Notes under the pieces: model-generated
What the model was told of the DNA's origin: nothing
The model's database searches: none
The model's input: the letters and a program-made list of their open reading frames with translations, nothing else
Position numbers and translations under genes: made by a program
NCBI GenBank assembly: GCA_004557975.1
Contig: SFEV01000005.1
Coordinates: 14,472 to 78,471 of the forward strand
Origin: Lachnospiraceae bacterium
GTDB lineage: Bacteria; Bacillota; Clostridia; Lachnospirales; Lachnospiraceae
DNA length: 64,000 nucleotides
Direction: 5' to 3'
Shown here: piece after piece, positions 43,179 through 51,932 of the stretch
How the letters are laid out: every line of letters begins with the position of its first letter
How positions within the stretch are numbered: position 1 is the stretch's first letter

Positions 43179-44078
43179 ATGGAAAAAAATATGGAAATGT
43201 GGCTGGAAAAAGCCAATGTTCTGATTGAGGCGCTGCCGTACATTCAGCGCTTTCACGGCAAGACAATCGTTGTAAAATACGGCGGAAGTGCCATGGTGGA
43301 TCATGAGCTGAAAAAAAGTGTGATCCGGGATGTGGCACTTCTGAAGCTGGTGGGATTCCGTCCCATCATTGTGCACGGAGGCGGAAAGGACATCACGCGC
43401 TGGATCAATAAAGTTGGCCTTGAGACAAATTTTGTCAACGGTCTGCGCGTCACAGACGCAGAGACAATGGAAGTGGCGGAAATGGTTCTGAACAAGATCA
43501 ACAAGGGACTGGTGTCCATGATGGAGAAGGTCGGACTCAAGGCTGTGGGAATCAGCGGAAAGGACGGATCCATTCTCAAGGTGGACAGGAAGCTTGCAGG
43601 AGGAAAGGATATCGGTTTTGTCGGTGAAGTCAAAGAGGTCAACACGGCGCTCCTTGACACGCTGCTTGATAATGATTTCATTCCTGTCATCTGTCCCGTG
43701 GGTTCCGATGACGAGTACCATTCCTACAATATCAATGCGGATGATGCTGCCTGCGCGATTGCGACAGCAGTCAAAGCGGCTAAGCTTGTATTCCTGACAG
43801 ATATCGAGGGTGTCTATCGCGATCCCCTGGATCATTCTTCACTGATCAGCGAGCTGTCCATTCCGGAGGCAAAGGAATTTCTGGCAAGCGGAAATGTGGG
43901 CGGAGGCATGCTCCCGAAGCTGCAGAACTGTATCAGCGCCATAGAAGCCGGTGTATCCAGAGTACATATTCTCGACGGAAGAATCGAGCATTGTCTGCTT
44001 CTGGAATTCTTCACGAACAGAGGAATCGGAACAGCGATCATCGGAGACGATGAGACGCGCTATTATACTCAGATGTAA
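43179..44078 (+). CDS. argB: Acetylglutamate kinase
   Basis: Phosphorylates N-acetylglutamate, the arginine-sensitive step in many bacteria. The 299-residue protein has the amino-acid-kinase elements TIVVKYGGSAM, PIIVHGGGKDI, and the C-terminal GGGMLPKLQNCISAIEAGV. The N-terminal extension before the kinase core (about 25 residues, MEKNMEMWLEKANV) resembles the mobile helix of arginine-inhibited enzymes, so feedback control is likely. GGAGGAG precedes ATG 43179; the upstream ATG 43119 overlaps argJ. Confidence 0.96.
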   Translation: MEKNMEMWLEKANVLIEALPYIQRFHGKTIVVKYGGSAMVDHELKKSVIRDVALLKLVGFRPIIVHGGGKDITRWINKVGLETNFVNGLRVTDAETMEVAEMVLNKINKGLVSMMEKVGLKAVGISGKDGSILKVDRKLAGGKDIGFVGEVKEVNTALLDTLLDNDFIPVICPVGSDDEYHSYNINADDAACAIATAVKAAKLVFLTDIEGVYRDPLDHSSLISELSIPEAKEFLASGNVGGGMLPKLQNCISAIEAGVSRVHILDGRIEHCLLLEFFTNRGIGTAIIGDDETRYYTQM

Positions 44079-44094
44079 GAGAAAGGAACCGATC

Positions 44095-45282
44095 ATGAAC
44101 AGCAAAGAATATATGGAGCGTACAGAACAGGCCGTTCTTCATACGTATAACCGTTTCCCGGTTGTATTTGAAAAGGGTGAGGGCGTGTATCTGACCGATG
44201 TGGAAGGAAAAAAATATCTGGATTTCGGGGCAGGCATTGCAGTGTTTGCCCTGGGATACGGAAACAGAGAATATGAGGATGCCCTGAAAAGTCAGATTGA
44301 GAAAATTATTCACACTTCCAATCTGTACTACAACGTTCCGCTGATGGAAGCTGCCGAGAAGCTTGTGAAGGCCAGCGGTATGGATAAGGTGTTTTTTACA
44401 AACAGCGGAACAGAGGCAATAGAAGGAGCTATCAAGGCAGCCAGAAAATATGCCTATCTGAAGGACGGAAGAACAGATCATGAGATTATCGCCATGAATC
44501 ATTCGTTTCACGGACGCAGTATCGGAGCGCTGTCGGTGACAGGAAATCCTCATTATCAGGAGGCATTCAGGCCGCTGATGGGCGGTGTGCGGTTTGCTGA
44601 TTTTAATGATCTGGAAAGTGTAAAAGCTCAGGTGACAGAGCGCACCTGCGCGATTATTCTGGAAACGGTACAGGGAGAAGGCGGAATCTATCCGGCGGAT
44701 CCGGAATTTCTGGAGGGTATCCGCACTCTGTGTGACGAAAAGGATATTCTGCTGATTCTCGACGAGATTCAGTGCGGCATGGGGCGTACCGGAAGCTGGT
44801 TTGCATGGCAGCAGTATGGAGTGAAGCCGGATATAATGACGTGCGCCAAAGCCCTTGGCTGCGGTGTTCCGGTGGGAGCCTTTGTCCTGAACGAAAAGAC
44901 AGCGGAATCTTCTCTTGTGCCGGGAGACCACGGTACCACGTACGGGGGCAATCCTCTGGCGTGTGCGGCAGTATCGAAGGTGTTTGATCTGTTTGAAGAG
45001 CTGGATCTGGTACAGCATGTCCGGGAAGTGGCTCCGTATCTGGAGCAGAAGCTGGACGGGCTTGTACAGAAATATGAATTCTTAAGCGGAAGACGGGGAA
45101 AAGGGCTGATGCAGGGGCTCGTTGTGACGGGACGTCCGGTGGGAGAGATTGTAAAAAAATCCCTGGACAACGGACTGATTGTGATCAGTGCAGGATCAGA
45201 CGTGATCCGTTTTGTGCCGCCGCTTATTATAACAAAGGAAGACATCGATGAGATGATTGAAAGGCTGGAGCAGTCCTTCTGA
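44095..45282 (+). CDS. argD: Acetylornithine aminotransferase
   Basis: PLP-dependent fold-type I aminotransferase making N-acetylornithine. The 395-residue protein has FFTNSGTEAIEGAIKAARKYA, HSFHGRSIGALSVTG, and the PLP lysine in MTCAKALGCGVPVGAF; DEIQCGMGRTG is the usual nearby acidic stretch. The ATG at 44095 is preceded by AAAGGA; the frame open from 43951 lies inside argB. Last gene of the operon, followed by a strong terminator. Confidence 0.95.
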   Translation: MNSKEYMERTEQAVLHTYNRFPVVFEKGEGVYLTDVEGKKYLDFGAGIAVFALGYGNREYEDALKSQIEKIIHTSNLYYNVPLMEAAEKLVKASGMDKVFFTNSGTEAIEGAIKAARKYAYLKDGRTDHEIIAMNHSFHGRSIGALSVTGNPHYQEAFRPLMGGVRFADFNDLESVKAQVTERTCAIILETVQGEGGIYPADPEFLEGIRTLCDEKDILLILDEIQCGMGRTGSWFAWQQYGVKPDIMTCAKALGCGVPVGAFVLNEKTAESSLVPGDHGTTYGGNPLACAAVSKVFDLFEELDLVQHVREVAPYLEQKLDGLVQKYEFLSGRRGKGLMQGLVVTGRPVGEIVKKSLDNGLIVISAGSDVIRFVPPLIITKEDIDEMIERLEQSF

Positions 45283-45375
45283 AACAAATGGACCGGTTAA
45301 CTGAAAGGTGGGTAACCATTCGGATCAGGCCGAATCACTTTCCTGAACAGATATAATAAATGAAGCATGCAAAAG

Positions 45376-45423
45376 CTGCCGCAGTACTGATGTGACCGTC
45401 ACATCAGTCTGCGGCAGTTTTTT
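45376..45423. terminator. Strong terminator after argD, probably bidirectional
   Basis: CTGCCGCAG-TA-CTGATGTGAC (45376-45396) pairs with GTCACATCAG-T-CTGCGGCAG (45398-45417), 19 bp, then T6. AAAA precedes the stem on the other side, so it can also serve the convergent HAD gene. The spacer 45424-45532 shows a palindrome TTCATCGATGAA (45427-45438) and nothing else I can name. Confidence 0.9.
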
Positions 45424-45532
45424 GAATTCATCGATGAAGGGAGTGCAACGCACGGAAAATTCATTCTTCGTATTAGTCGAATTATTCTGCGACCGTAATA
45501 CGGGCAGGCCATGATCCGATCCACACAGGCAT

Positions 45533-46345
45533 TTATGATCGCAGGAACCGGTTGATTACGTAGAGTACTCCGTCCTCATCGTTGGATCGGGTAATAAAAT
45601 CGGCGGATTCCTTGACGACAGACTGGGCGTTTTCCATGGCAACCCCCAGACCGGCATATTCAATCATGGAGATATCGTTGTACCCATCGCCGCAGCAGAT
45701 CATGGCATCCGCAGTCAGACCGATGCTGTTGAGCAGCTTCTGAAGAGAGTATGCCTTGTCGATGTTCTGTGGCATGATTTCCAGAAAAAACGGTTCGGAG
45801 CGATAGATGTTCAGAAAACCATGGAATCTCCGCTGCAGGACCGTCATCAGTTCTTCCAGGACAGAGGGTTCTCCGGGAATCAGCAGCTTGTTGACAGGAA
45901 AGGTCAGCCTTTCTGCGAAATCATTCACAGGAACAATCTCCATTCCGTTGATAAAAGCTTCTTTTTCCGTGTATTCGTTGGATTTTATGCCGGAGAGAAG
46001 CCGGGAGTCATGGTACGTCACAATATCCACACAGTCAAATTGTTTTGTGATTTCATATACAGGAGCGATGACCTCCCGGGGAAGCATACGGTTGTAGATA
46101 ATTTGTCCGGTGGAGCACTGGGTGATTCTGGCTCCGTTGAAAGAGAGCATATAGCCGCCGAAGCGATTCAGCTCCAGTTTTTTTGCAAGAGGGACGATAC
46201 CGTTGATGGGACGTCCGCTGGCAAGCACCACCTTTTTGCCGTTTTCCTGAATTTCGATCAGCGCATTCCGGGTGGGCTCCGTAATTTCTTTTCTGGAATT
46301 TGTCAGTGTACCGTCCAGATCCAGAACAAGCATCTGGTAACTCAT
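45533..46345 (-). CDS. Cof-type HAD-IIB phosphatase
   Basis: A 270-residue haloacid-dehalogenase superfamily phosphatase, cytosolic. Motif I is VLDLDGTLTN, motif II is VLASGRP (Ser), motif III Lys lies around the PVNKLLIPG region, and motif IV is CCGDGYNDISMI. A large alpha/beta cap (about residues 85-190) between motifs II and III places it in the Cof/YidA group, members of which act on sugar phosphates and other small molecules. Substrate unknown. SD AGGAGGATTT precedes ATG. It is divergent from the phosphoglucomutase gene. Confidence 0.88.
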   Translation of the reverse strand: MSYQMLVLDLDGTLTNSRKEITEPTRNALIEIQENGKKVVLASGRPINGIVPLAKKLELNRFGGYMLSFNGARITQCSTGQIIYNRMLPREVIAPVYEITKQFDCVDIVTYHDSRLLSGIKSNEYTEKEAFINGMEIVPVNDFAERLTFPVNKLLIPGEPSVLEELMTVLQRRFHGFLNIYRSEPFFLEIMPQNIDKAYSLQKLLNSIGLTADAMICCGDGYNDISMIEYAGLGVAMENAQSVVKESADFITRSNDEDGVLYVINRFLRS

Positions 46346-46413
46346 ATATAAATCCTCCTGTTGCGTGATACTTTAACTTTATCACAGGAAGTGCGGAATG
46401 AAAATAATAAAGA

Positions 46414-46442
46414 TTGACAATTGTTATTAAATTATATAATAT
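46414..46442 (+). promoter_or_regulatory. Promoter of the phosphoglucomutase gene
   Basis: TTGACA (46414-46419) then TAATAT at 46437-46442 (17 bp) within an A/T-rich stretch; TATAAT at 46435 would leave 15 bp. The predicted leader is about 50 nt. Confidence 0.6.
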
Positions 46443-46498
46443 TATATTTGGAAGAAATGTATAAAAACTTCACAAAAAATAAAGGACAGGTGAGCATT

Positions 46499-48181
46499 AT
46501 GTACATGGATGATTACAAACGCTGGATGGAAGCTGATCTTGAGGATGCAGCTTTAAAGGCGGAGCTGGAGACAATTGCAGGGAACGATGAGGAAATCAAG
46601 GATCGTTTTGCGGTTGCTCTGAAATTTGGTACGGCAGGTCTGCGCGGCGTACTCGGAGCAGGCTCCAACCGAATGAATATTTACGTAGTACGTCAGGCTA
46701 CACAGGGCCTTGCCAACTGGGTAAAGACACAGGGCGGCAATCAGCTGGTGGCAATCAGCTATGACAGCCGTATCAACAGTGATGTTTTTGCTAAAACAGC
46801 AGCGTGCGTTCTCGCAGCAAATGGAATCAAGGTTCGCATTTATGACGCTCTGATGCCGGTTCCGGCGCTCAGCTTTGCAACACGCTATTATGAGGCAAAC
46901 GCAGGTATTATGGTGACAGCTTCCCATAATCCGGCAAAATACAATGGATACAAGGCTTACGGGCCGGACGGCTGCCAGATGACAGACGAGGCGGCTGATA
47001 TTGTGTATGCGGAGATTCAGAAGACAGATATCCTGAACGGCGCAAAGATCATGACATTCGAGGAAGGCATGGCAGCCGGTCTGATCCAGTATGTGGGAGA
47101 TGACTGCAAGGAAGCTCTCTATGCTGCAATCGAGGCGCGCAGCGTTCGTCCGGGTCTGTGCAAGACAGCCGGTCTGAAGCTCGTTTATTCTCCGCTGAAC
47201 GGTTCCGGTCTCGTTCCCGTTACACGGATTCTGAAGGATATCGGTATTGACGATATTACGATCGTACCGGAGCAGCAGTATCCGGATGGCAATTTCCCGA
47301 CCTGCCCGTATCCGAATCCGGAGATTTTTGAAGCACTTCGCCTGGGACTTGAGCTGGCAGAGAAGTCAGGTGCGGATCTGATGCTGGCTACTGACCCGGA
47401 TGCAGACCGTGTCGGTATCGCAATCAAGTGCCCGGATGGTACATATGAACTCGTTTCCGGAAATGAAGTGGGAGTTCTGCTTCTGGACTATATCTGTGCA
47501 GGACGTATTGAGAACGGAACCATGCCGAAAAATCCGGTAGCAGTGAAATCCATCGTTTCCACACCGCTTGCAGACGCAGTGGCAGCAAATTACGGTGTTG
47601 AGCTCCGCAGTGTACTGACAGGCTTCAAGTGGATCGGCGATCAGATCGCAGGTCTTGAGGCAGCAGGAGAGGTTGACCGTTTCATCTTTGGCTTCGAAGA
47701 GAGCTACGGATATCTTGCAGGCCCGTACGTGCGCGACAAGGATGCAATCATCGGTTCCATGCTGATCTGTGAGATGGCTGCTTATTACCGCAGCATCGGT
47801 TCCTCCATCAAACAGCGTCTGGAAGAGATCTACGCAAAATACGGCCGTTACCTGAACAAGGTGGACAGCTTTGAATTCCCGGGTCTGTCCGGTATGGACA
47901 AGATGACTGGTATCATGGATGAGCTGCGCAGCAATCCTCCGAAGGAGATCGGCGGATATGCCGTAGTAAAGGTGACAGACTACAAGAAGCCGGAAGAGAC
48001 AGGTCTGCCGGCAGCGAACGTTCTGATTTATGCTCTTGAGGGTGGTGCGACGGTGGTTGTACGTCCGTCCGGTACAGAGCCGAAGATCAAGACGTACTTC
48101 ACCACACTGGGTAAGGACCTGGCAGAGGCAGAGGCACAGAAGGCTGTTCTGGCTGACGCTCTGAAGCCGCTTTTCTCATAA
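46499..48181 (+). CDS. Phosphoglucomutase / phosphomannomutase family
   Basis: Interconverts hexose 1- and 6-phosphates via a phosphoserine, linking glycogen and envelope sugar synthesis to glycolysis. The 560-residue protein has the catalytic Ser in VTASHNPAKYNGYK, metal loop ATDPDADRVG, sugar loop FGFEESYGYL and phosphate loop VVRPSGTEPKIK. Length fits the PgcA-type alpha-phosphoglucomutase of Firmicutes. The ATG at 46499 follows AGGTGAG; a TTG-type longer start at 46421 lies in the promoter. A strong terminator follows. Confidence 0.9.
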   Translation: MYMDDYKRWMEADLEDAALKAELETIAGNDEEIKDRFAVALKFGTAGLRGVLGAGSNRMNIYVVRQATQGLANWVKTQGGNQLVAISYDSRINSDVFAKTAACVLAANGIKVRIYDALMPVPALSFATRYYEANAGIMVTASHNPAKYNGYKAYGPDGCQMTDEAADIVYAEIQKTDILNGAKIMTFEEGMAAGLIQYVGDDCKEALYAAIEARSVRPGLCKTAGLKLVYSPLNGSGLVPVTRILKDIGIDDITIVPEQQYPDGNFPTCPYPNPEIFEALRLGLELAEKSGADLMLATDPDADRVGIAIKCPDGTYELVSGNEVGVLLLDYICAGRIENGTMPKNPVAVKSIVSTPLADAVAANYGVELRSVLTGFKWIGDQIAGLEAAGEVDRFIFGFEESYGYLAGPYVRDKDAIIGSMLICEMAAYYRSIGSSIKQRLEEIYAKYGRYLNKVDSFEFPGLSGMDKMTGIMDELRSNPPKEIGGYAVVKVTDYKKPEETGLPAANVLIYALEGGATVVVRPSGTEPKIKTYFTTLGKDLAEAEAQKAVLADALKPLFS

Positions 48182-48195
48182 TAATCTGAATACGG

Positions 48196-48231
48196 ATCAG
48201 GCTGCTGCATTGCGCTGCAGCCTGATTTTTT
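48196..48231 (+). terminator. Terminator after the phosphoglucomutase gene
   Basis: ATCAGGCTGC (48196-48205) and GCAGCCTGAT (48217-48226) form a perfect 10-bp stem followed by a six-T run ending at 48231. Confidence 0.9.
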
Positions 48232-48283
48232 CTGAACTTCAGAAATGATCCTCTGCGATCCGGCTTTTTGTTGTATCTGCCGA

Positions 48284-48312
48284 TTGAATCTGAAAGAGAC
48301 AGATGGTAAAAT
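48284..48312 (+). promoter_or_regulatory. Promoter of the V4R-GGDEF operon
   Basis: TTGAAT (48284-48289), 17 bp, TAAAAT (48307-48312). Predicted start about 48319, with a leader of about 120 nt. Confidence 0.7.
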
Positions 48313-48327
48313 AAGCCATATGGCTTA
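48312..48327. promoter_or_regulatory. Perfect 16-bp palindrome over the V4R start site
   Basis: TAAGCCATATGGCTTA overlaps the last base of the -10 and is centred on the predicted start site, the classical place for a repressor operator. It does not look like a terminator (no loop, no T-run). Confidence 0.7.
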
Positions 48328-48437
48328 AAGCGGCAGAAAAACTGTATGGCAGCCTGTGTTCATCCTGAACTTGAAGACAGTGAAGCGGATTCTGAGGTGT
48401 CCGATTTGTCCTGCAAATAAGAAAGGTAGCAGATGAT

Positions 48438-48980
48438 ATGGCCGACAATATATTTTTAGAAAACATTCCTGAAATTACATTTGATGAGTATATGGAATTC
48501 AATAAAGAATGCAGAGAGAATATGGGAGAAATGGTTCCGATTTCTGTGTATCGTCTGCTGGAGTATTCGATGAGGGAGGAGCTGTACCAGCGTTTCGGCA
48601 AGGAAACACAGATCGATGTGTTCCGAAAGGCGGGATTCCGTGCGGGAAGCTACTTTGCAAGGAACCAGCTTCAGATGGAACTTCCCATGAACGAATTTAT
48701 TGCACAGCTTCAGTCTCGCATGGCAGAGATGAAGATCGGTGTGGTGCGTGTGGAAACGATGGATGAGGAAAGCGGTCAGATCATACTGACTGTGGCGGAG
48801 GATGCAGACTGCTCCGGTCTTCCTCTTCTGGGCGAGACGGTCTGCAATTATGATGAAGGATTCCTTGCAGGGATCCTGTCTTCCTATACCGGGAAGACAT
48901 ACACGGCAACAGAAGTGGACTGCTGGGCCACCGGTGACAGAGTCTGCAGATTCTGTGCCGAGGTGCAGGCGGAAGAGTAA
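48438..48980 (+). CDS. V4R (4-vinyl reductase) domain sensor-like protein
   Basis: A 180-residue cytosolic protein. The C-terminal two-thirds is a V4R domain: the small-molecule-binding fold with ADCSGLPLLGETVCNYDEGFL, GKTYTATEVDCWATGD and RVCRFCAEV, including the conserved cysteines of this family. The N-terminal 80 residues are helical (SVYRLLEYSMREELYQRF). V4R domains sense aromatic or hydrophobic ligands in other proteins; here the ligand is unknown. It is followed 13 bp later by a diguanylate cyclase, so it probably delivers a signal to it. SD AAAGGTAG is weak. Confidence 0.8.
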   Translation: MADNIFLENIPEITFDEYMEFNKECRENMGEMVPISVYRLLEYSMREELYQRFGKETQIDVFRKAGFRAGSYFARNQLQMELPMNEFIAQLQSRMAEMKIGVVRVETMDEESGQIILTVAEDADCSGLPLLGETVCNYDEGFLAGILSSYTGKTYTATEVDCWATGDRVCRFCAEVQAEE

Positions 48981-48993
48981 AGGATGAGCTGTG

Positions 48994-50244
48994 ATGGAAG
49001 ATAAAAACTGTGAAATTTTATTTGAATATCTGCGGAGCATCCTGTATGATTCGAAGGTCAGCGGACTGGATCTTGAATCTCTTGACGAGCCGTTCAGAAA
49101 GCTGGGAATGGGGATGCAGTATCTTGAAAGAGCAGTAAAGGAAATGAAAACGTATTCGGCAGATCTGTCTATCGGAAATCTGTCTGGATTTTACCCGGAA
49201 CGGGAGAATTTCCTGTGCGAGAATCTGAAAAATCTCCATGCAAATCTGAACCACCTGACATGGCAGGCAAAGCAGGTGGCTGCAGGTGATTATTCACAGC
49301 AGGTATCTTATCTGGGCGAGTTCTCCGAGGCGTTCAATACAATGACGAAGCAGCTGTGCGAGCGCGAAAATCTGCTGAAACAGGAAGCAGAAAAGGAAAA
49401 GAGACGTGCTGCTGCCATGGAGGGCTATCATGAGCTGATGATGGAAATGATGCGCAAAAGTAACGAGCGCATTCTCGTCATAGATGCGGATACGAAAGAA
49501 CTCATATACGGCAACCAGCACAGTGCGGCGGAGACCTCAGAGAGTGATTTTTATGACAGCTGCCGCGGAGAACTGAATGCGGCGGAGGATATGATTGCCG
49601 CAAAGGATGATATTGTAGAGAAAACATGGGAAATGAATGACGGCCGGGGACGGGTATACCGTGTTATGACCGTCTTTATTGAGTGGCATGGGCGCAGAGC
49701 ATATGCACACATCATACGTGATGTTACAGAAGAAAAGAGAGAGGCTGAGCGTCTCGCAGACCGGGCATACACAGATCTGCTCACCGGTATCGGCAATCGG
49801 TTCTATTTTAAAGAGAAGATGGAGCAGCTTCTGAAGCAGAAGGTTTCGTTTGTGTTCTGCTATTTTGATCTGGATCATCTGAAATATATCAACGACAGAT
49901 TCGGACATGCGGAAGGTGACGAGTATATCAGGAATTTCGTCGGTGTCATGAAAAAGAGAATACGGGCAGACGATATTTTTGCCAGAATCGGCGGTGATGA
50001 ATTCTGTGCAGTGTTTCAGGAATGTCCGGGGAGTGTGGTCAGAGACAAGCTGGAGCAGATTCTGGATGATTTCATGAAAACGGGCAAGGGCAGATATCCG
50101 GCCAGCTTCAGCTTCGGAATTGTTGAGATCAGGGAAAAGACAGAAGAGCTGGCTGTAAATGATATTCTGAAGCGCGCTGATGAAGTAATGTACCGGCAGA
50201 AACAGCTGCACAAGCAAAAATATGAGCAGGAGCTCATTCGCTGA
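48994..50244 (+). CDS. GGDEF diguanylate cyclase with PAS-like sensor region
   Basis: Synthesises cyclic di-GMP from two GTP. The 416-residue protein has no clear membrane segment. Residues 80-130 have a HAMP-like stretch (VAAGDYSQQVSYLGEFSEAFN), 130-240 a PAS-like sensor (ERILVIDADTKELIYGN, IRDVTEEKREAE), and 255-410 the GGDEF domain with intact GGDEF in FARIGGDEFCAVF. An RADD inhibitory I-site sits five residues upstream, so the enzyme is expected to be active and product-inhibited. Either the ATG at 48994 or GTG at 48991 can start; AGGATGAG precedes both. It is in the operon with the V4R gene. Confidence 0.92.
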   Translation: MEDKNCEILFEYLRSILYDSKVSGLDLESLDEPFRKLGMGMQYLERAVKEMKTYSADLSIGNLSGFYPERENFLCENLKNLHANLNHLTWQAKQVAAGDYSQQVSYLGEFSEAFNTMTKQLCERENLLKQEAEKEKRRAAAMEGYHELMMEMMRKSNERILVIDADTKELIYGNQHSAAETSESDFYDSCRGELNAAEDMIAAKDDIVEKTWEMNDGRGRVYRVMTVFIEWHGRRAYAHIIRDVTEEKREAERLADRAYTDLLTGIGNRFYFKEKMEQLLKQKVSFVFCYFDLDHLKYINDRFGHAEGDEYIRNFVGVMKKRIRADDIFARIGGDEFCAVFQECPGSVVRDKLEQILDDFMKTGKGRYPASFSFGIVEIREKTEELAVNDILKRADEVMYRQKQLHKQKYEQELIR

Positions 50245-50302
50245 GAAAGAGGTTCGGGACAATAGTATTCCCTGGCTCATCATTTGAAGGAGAAAAACAT
50301 AA

Positions 50303-51814
50303 ATGTATGAAATAATGAGTTCTGATGAGGCAATCCGCCTGATCAGAGATGGAGATTGTATCTGTGTCAATTCGTTTGTGGGCATCGAAAACCCGGTAGA
50401 GCTTCATGAGGCGCTGTATCGGAGATATCAGAGAATGCAGTCGCCGAGGCATCTGACTATCATCTCCAGTGCCGGATTCGGTGTCTGGGATGAAGAACAT
50501 AATGCAGAGGGATATATCCGTGAAGGTGCGGTGGACCGGCTGATATGCGGGCATTTCGGAGCGATGATGAGCACGAAAAAGCTGGTGCTGGAGGATCGCT
50601 TTGAGGCGTATAATCTGCCGCTGGGCTGTATTTCTCATGCGATCCGAGCCCAGGCGGGGGGACTGCCGGGAGCACTCTCCAAGGTCGGGCTTGATATTTT
50701 TGTGGACCCGAGAAAGGAAGGACCCGGTATCAACAGAATTTCCATCGATGACTCTCTCGTGAAATATGTGGAGGTGGATGGGGAAGAATTTCTTTATTAC
50801 AAGCTTCCGAAGATTACTGTGGCACTGATCAAGGGAACGGCGGCGGACAGAAAAGGAAATATCTCTTTTGATGATATGTTTATGTCAGGCGATGCGCTGT
50901 CTATCTGTCAGGCGGTGAAAGCCAACCATGGGAAAGTGATTGTGCAGGTGGACCGCCTTGTCAATACGCCGTCACGCCCCAGAAATGCGATTATCCCGGG
51001 CTGTCTCGTGGATGCGATCGTGGTGACGGAGCCGGAGAAGCGCAACGAAGCGTACGCAGCACTGACCGGAAGCTTCGAAATTCCCTATGAGGAATGGAAT
51101 GTGTGGAACGAGAAGATTGATACCGTTTCTGCGAAGCTTCCGAAAAATGATGCTGTCGGAAATATCATCGGCAGGAGAGCTGCGATGGAGCTGCGGGTGG
51201 ATGACATTGTCAATATCGGCATCGGCATTCCGGAGATGGTCTCCCGACATGCAAGGAAAAACGGTATGCTGGACATGGTTACGCTCACCGTTGAGTCTGG
51301 AGGTATCGGCGGTTTTCCCGTATCGGGAGAGGCTTTCGGAGCGATGATCGGTGCGGCCTCTGTCTATGATATGGCGAATCAGTTTGACCTCTATGACAAT
51401 GGCGGACTGGATATCTGCTTTATGGGTGCGCTGGAGGTGGATCAGCAGGGTAATGTCAATGCCCACCGGGGACCGGGAGCGTTTGCTGGGATCGGCGGTT
51501 TTGCCAACATCACGGCCAGGACGCCCACAGTCGTTTTCTGTATGACATTCAACACAAAGGGGCTGGAGGTCTCACAGAAAAAAGGTGTTGTGACGATCCA
51601 CAGGGAAGGAGCAATCCCGAAATTTGTAGAAAAAGTGAACAGTATCAGCTTCTCAGCGAAGCGGGCAATCCAGAACGGGCAGAAGGTGCTGTATGTGACG
51701 GAGCGCTGCGTATTCAGGCTGACCCCGAAGGGACTTAAGCTGATAGAGGCTTATCCGGGTGTGGATGTGGAGAAGGATATCCTGGCGCGGCTGCCCTTTG
51801 AGGTGGAAATTTAA
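50303..51814 (+). CDS. Acyl-CoA:acetate/3-ketoacid CoA-transferase (fused alpha-beta)
   Basis: Transfers CoA between carboxylic acids. The 503-residue protein is the fused form of the family containing YdiF and propionate CoA-transferase: the alpha part has AGGLPGALSKVGLDIFVDPR, the beta part NIGIGIPEMVSRHA and the catalytic Glu in LTVESGGIGGFPVSG. Cells with this enzyme often use it in short-chain fatty acid or acetoacetate metabolism. The ATG follows GAAGGAGAAAAAC. It is 58 bp after the cyclase, so it may share the operator-controlled promoter. Its TAA stop is overlapped by the left arm of the 75-nt element. Confidence 0.88.
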   Translation: MYEIMSSDEAIRLIRDGDCICVNSFVGIENPVELHEALYRRYQRMQSPRHLTIISSAGFGVWDEEHNAEGYIREGAVDRLICGHFGAMMSTKKLVLEDRFEAYNLPLGCISHAIRAQAGGLPGALSKVGLDIFVDPRKEGPGINRISIDDSLVKYVEVDGEEFLYYKLPKITVALIKGTAADRKGNISFDDMFMSGDALSICQAVKANHGKVIVQVDRLVNTPSRPRNAIIPGCLVDAIVVTEPEKRNEAYAALTGSFEIPYEEWNVWNEKIDTVSAKLPKNDAVGNIIGRRAAMELRVDDIVNIGIGIPEMVSRHARKNGMLDMVTLTVESGGIGGFPVSGEAFGAMIGAASVYDMANQFDLYDNGGLDICFMGALEVDQQGNVNAHRGPGAFAGIGGFANITARTPTVVFCMTFNTKGLEVSQKKGVVTIHREGAIPKFVEKVNSISFSAKRAIQNGQKVLYVTERCVFRLTPKGLKLIEAYPGVDVEKDILARLPFEVEI

Positions 51815-51887
51815 CCGAATCAGGCAAGACCATACCCGCCACTTCATACTCTGCACACTTAAAGTGGGAGACTTATTTGATTCGGTT
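51813..51887 (+). ncRNA. Putative 75-nt structured RNA element, copy 1
   Basis: Outer arms AACCGAATCA and TGATTCGGTT form a 10-bp stem, extendable by two G-U pairs; an inner CCACTT/AAGTGG stem (51839-51844 with 51862-51867) encloses CTCTGC. It aligns without gaps over 75 nt to 63366-63440 with 60 identities. It begins in the CoA-transferase stop codon and ends 45 nt before the next ATG. It has no T-run, so is not a terminator. RNA function is inferred. Confidence 0.6.
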
Positions 51888-51932
51888 GAAGGATAGATTC
51901 CGAGAGATCAGAATAATTCACGGAGGTAAAAG

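Noticed and set aside
45295..45345. GGTTAACTGAAAGGTGGGTAACC and ATTCGG/CCGAAT after argD as a third copy of the 75-nt element or the palindromic repeat
   Set aside because: Only short chance matches; it does not align to either element.
51813..51887. Element as a plain terminator of the CoA-transferase gene
   Set aside because: No T-run follows the stem, it starts inside the stop codon, and the same sequence occurs before an unrelated gene.
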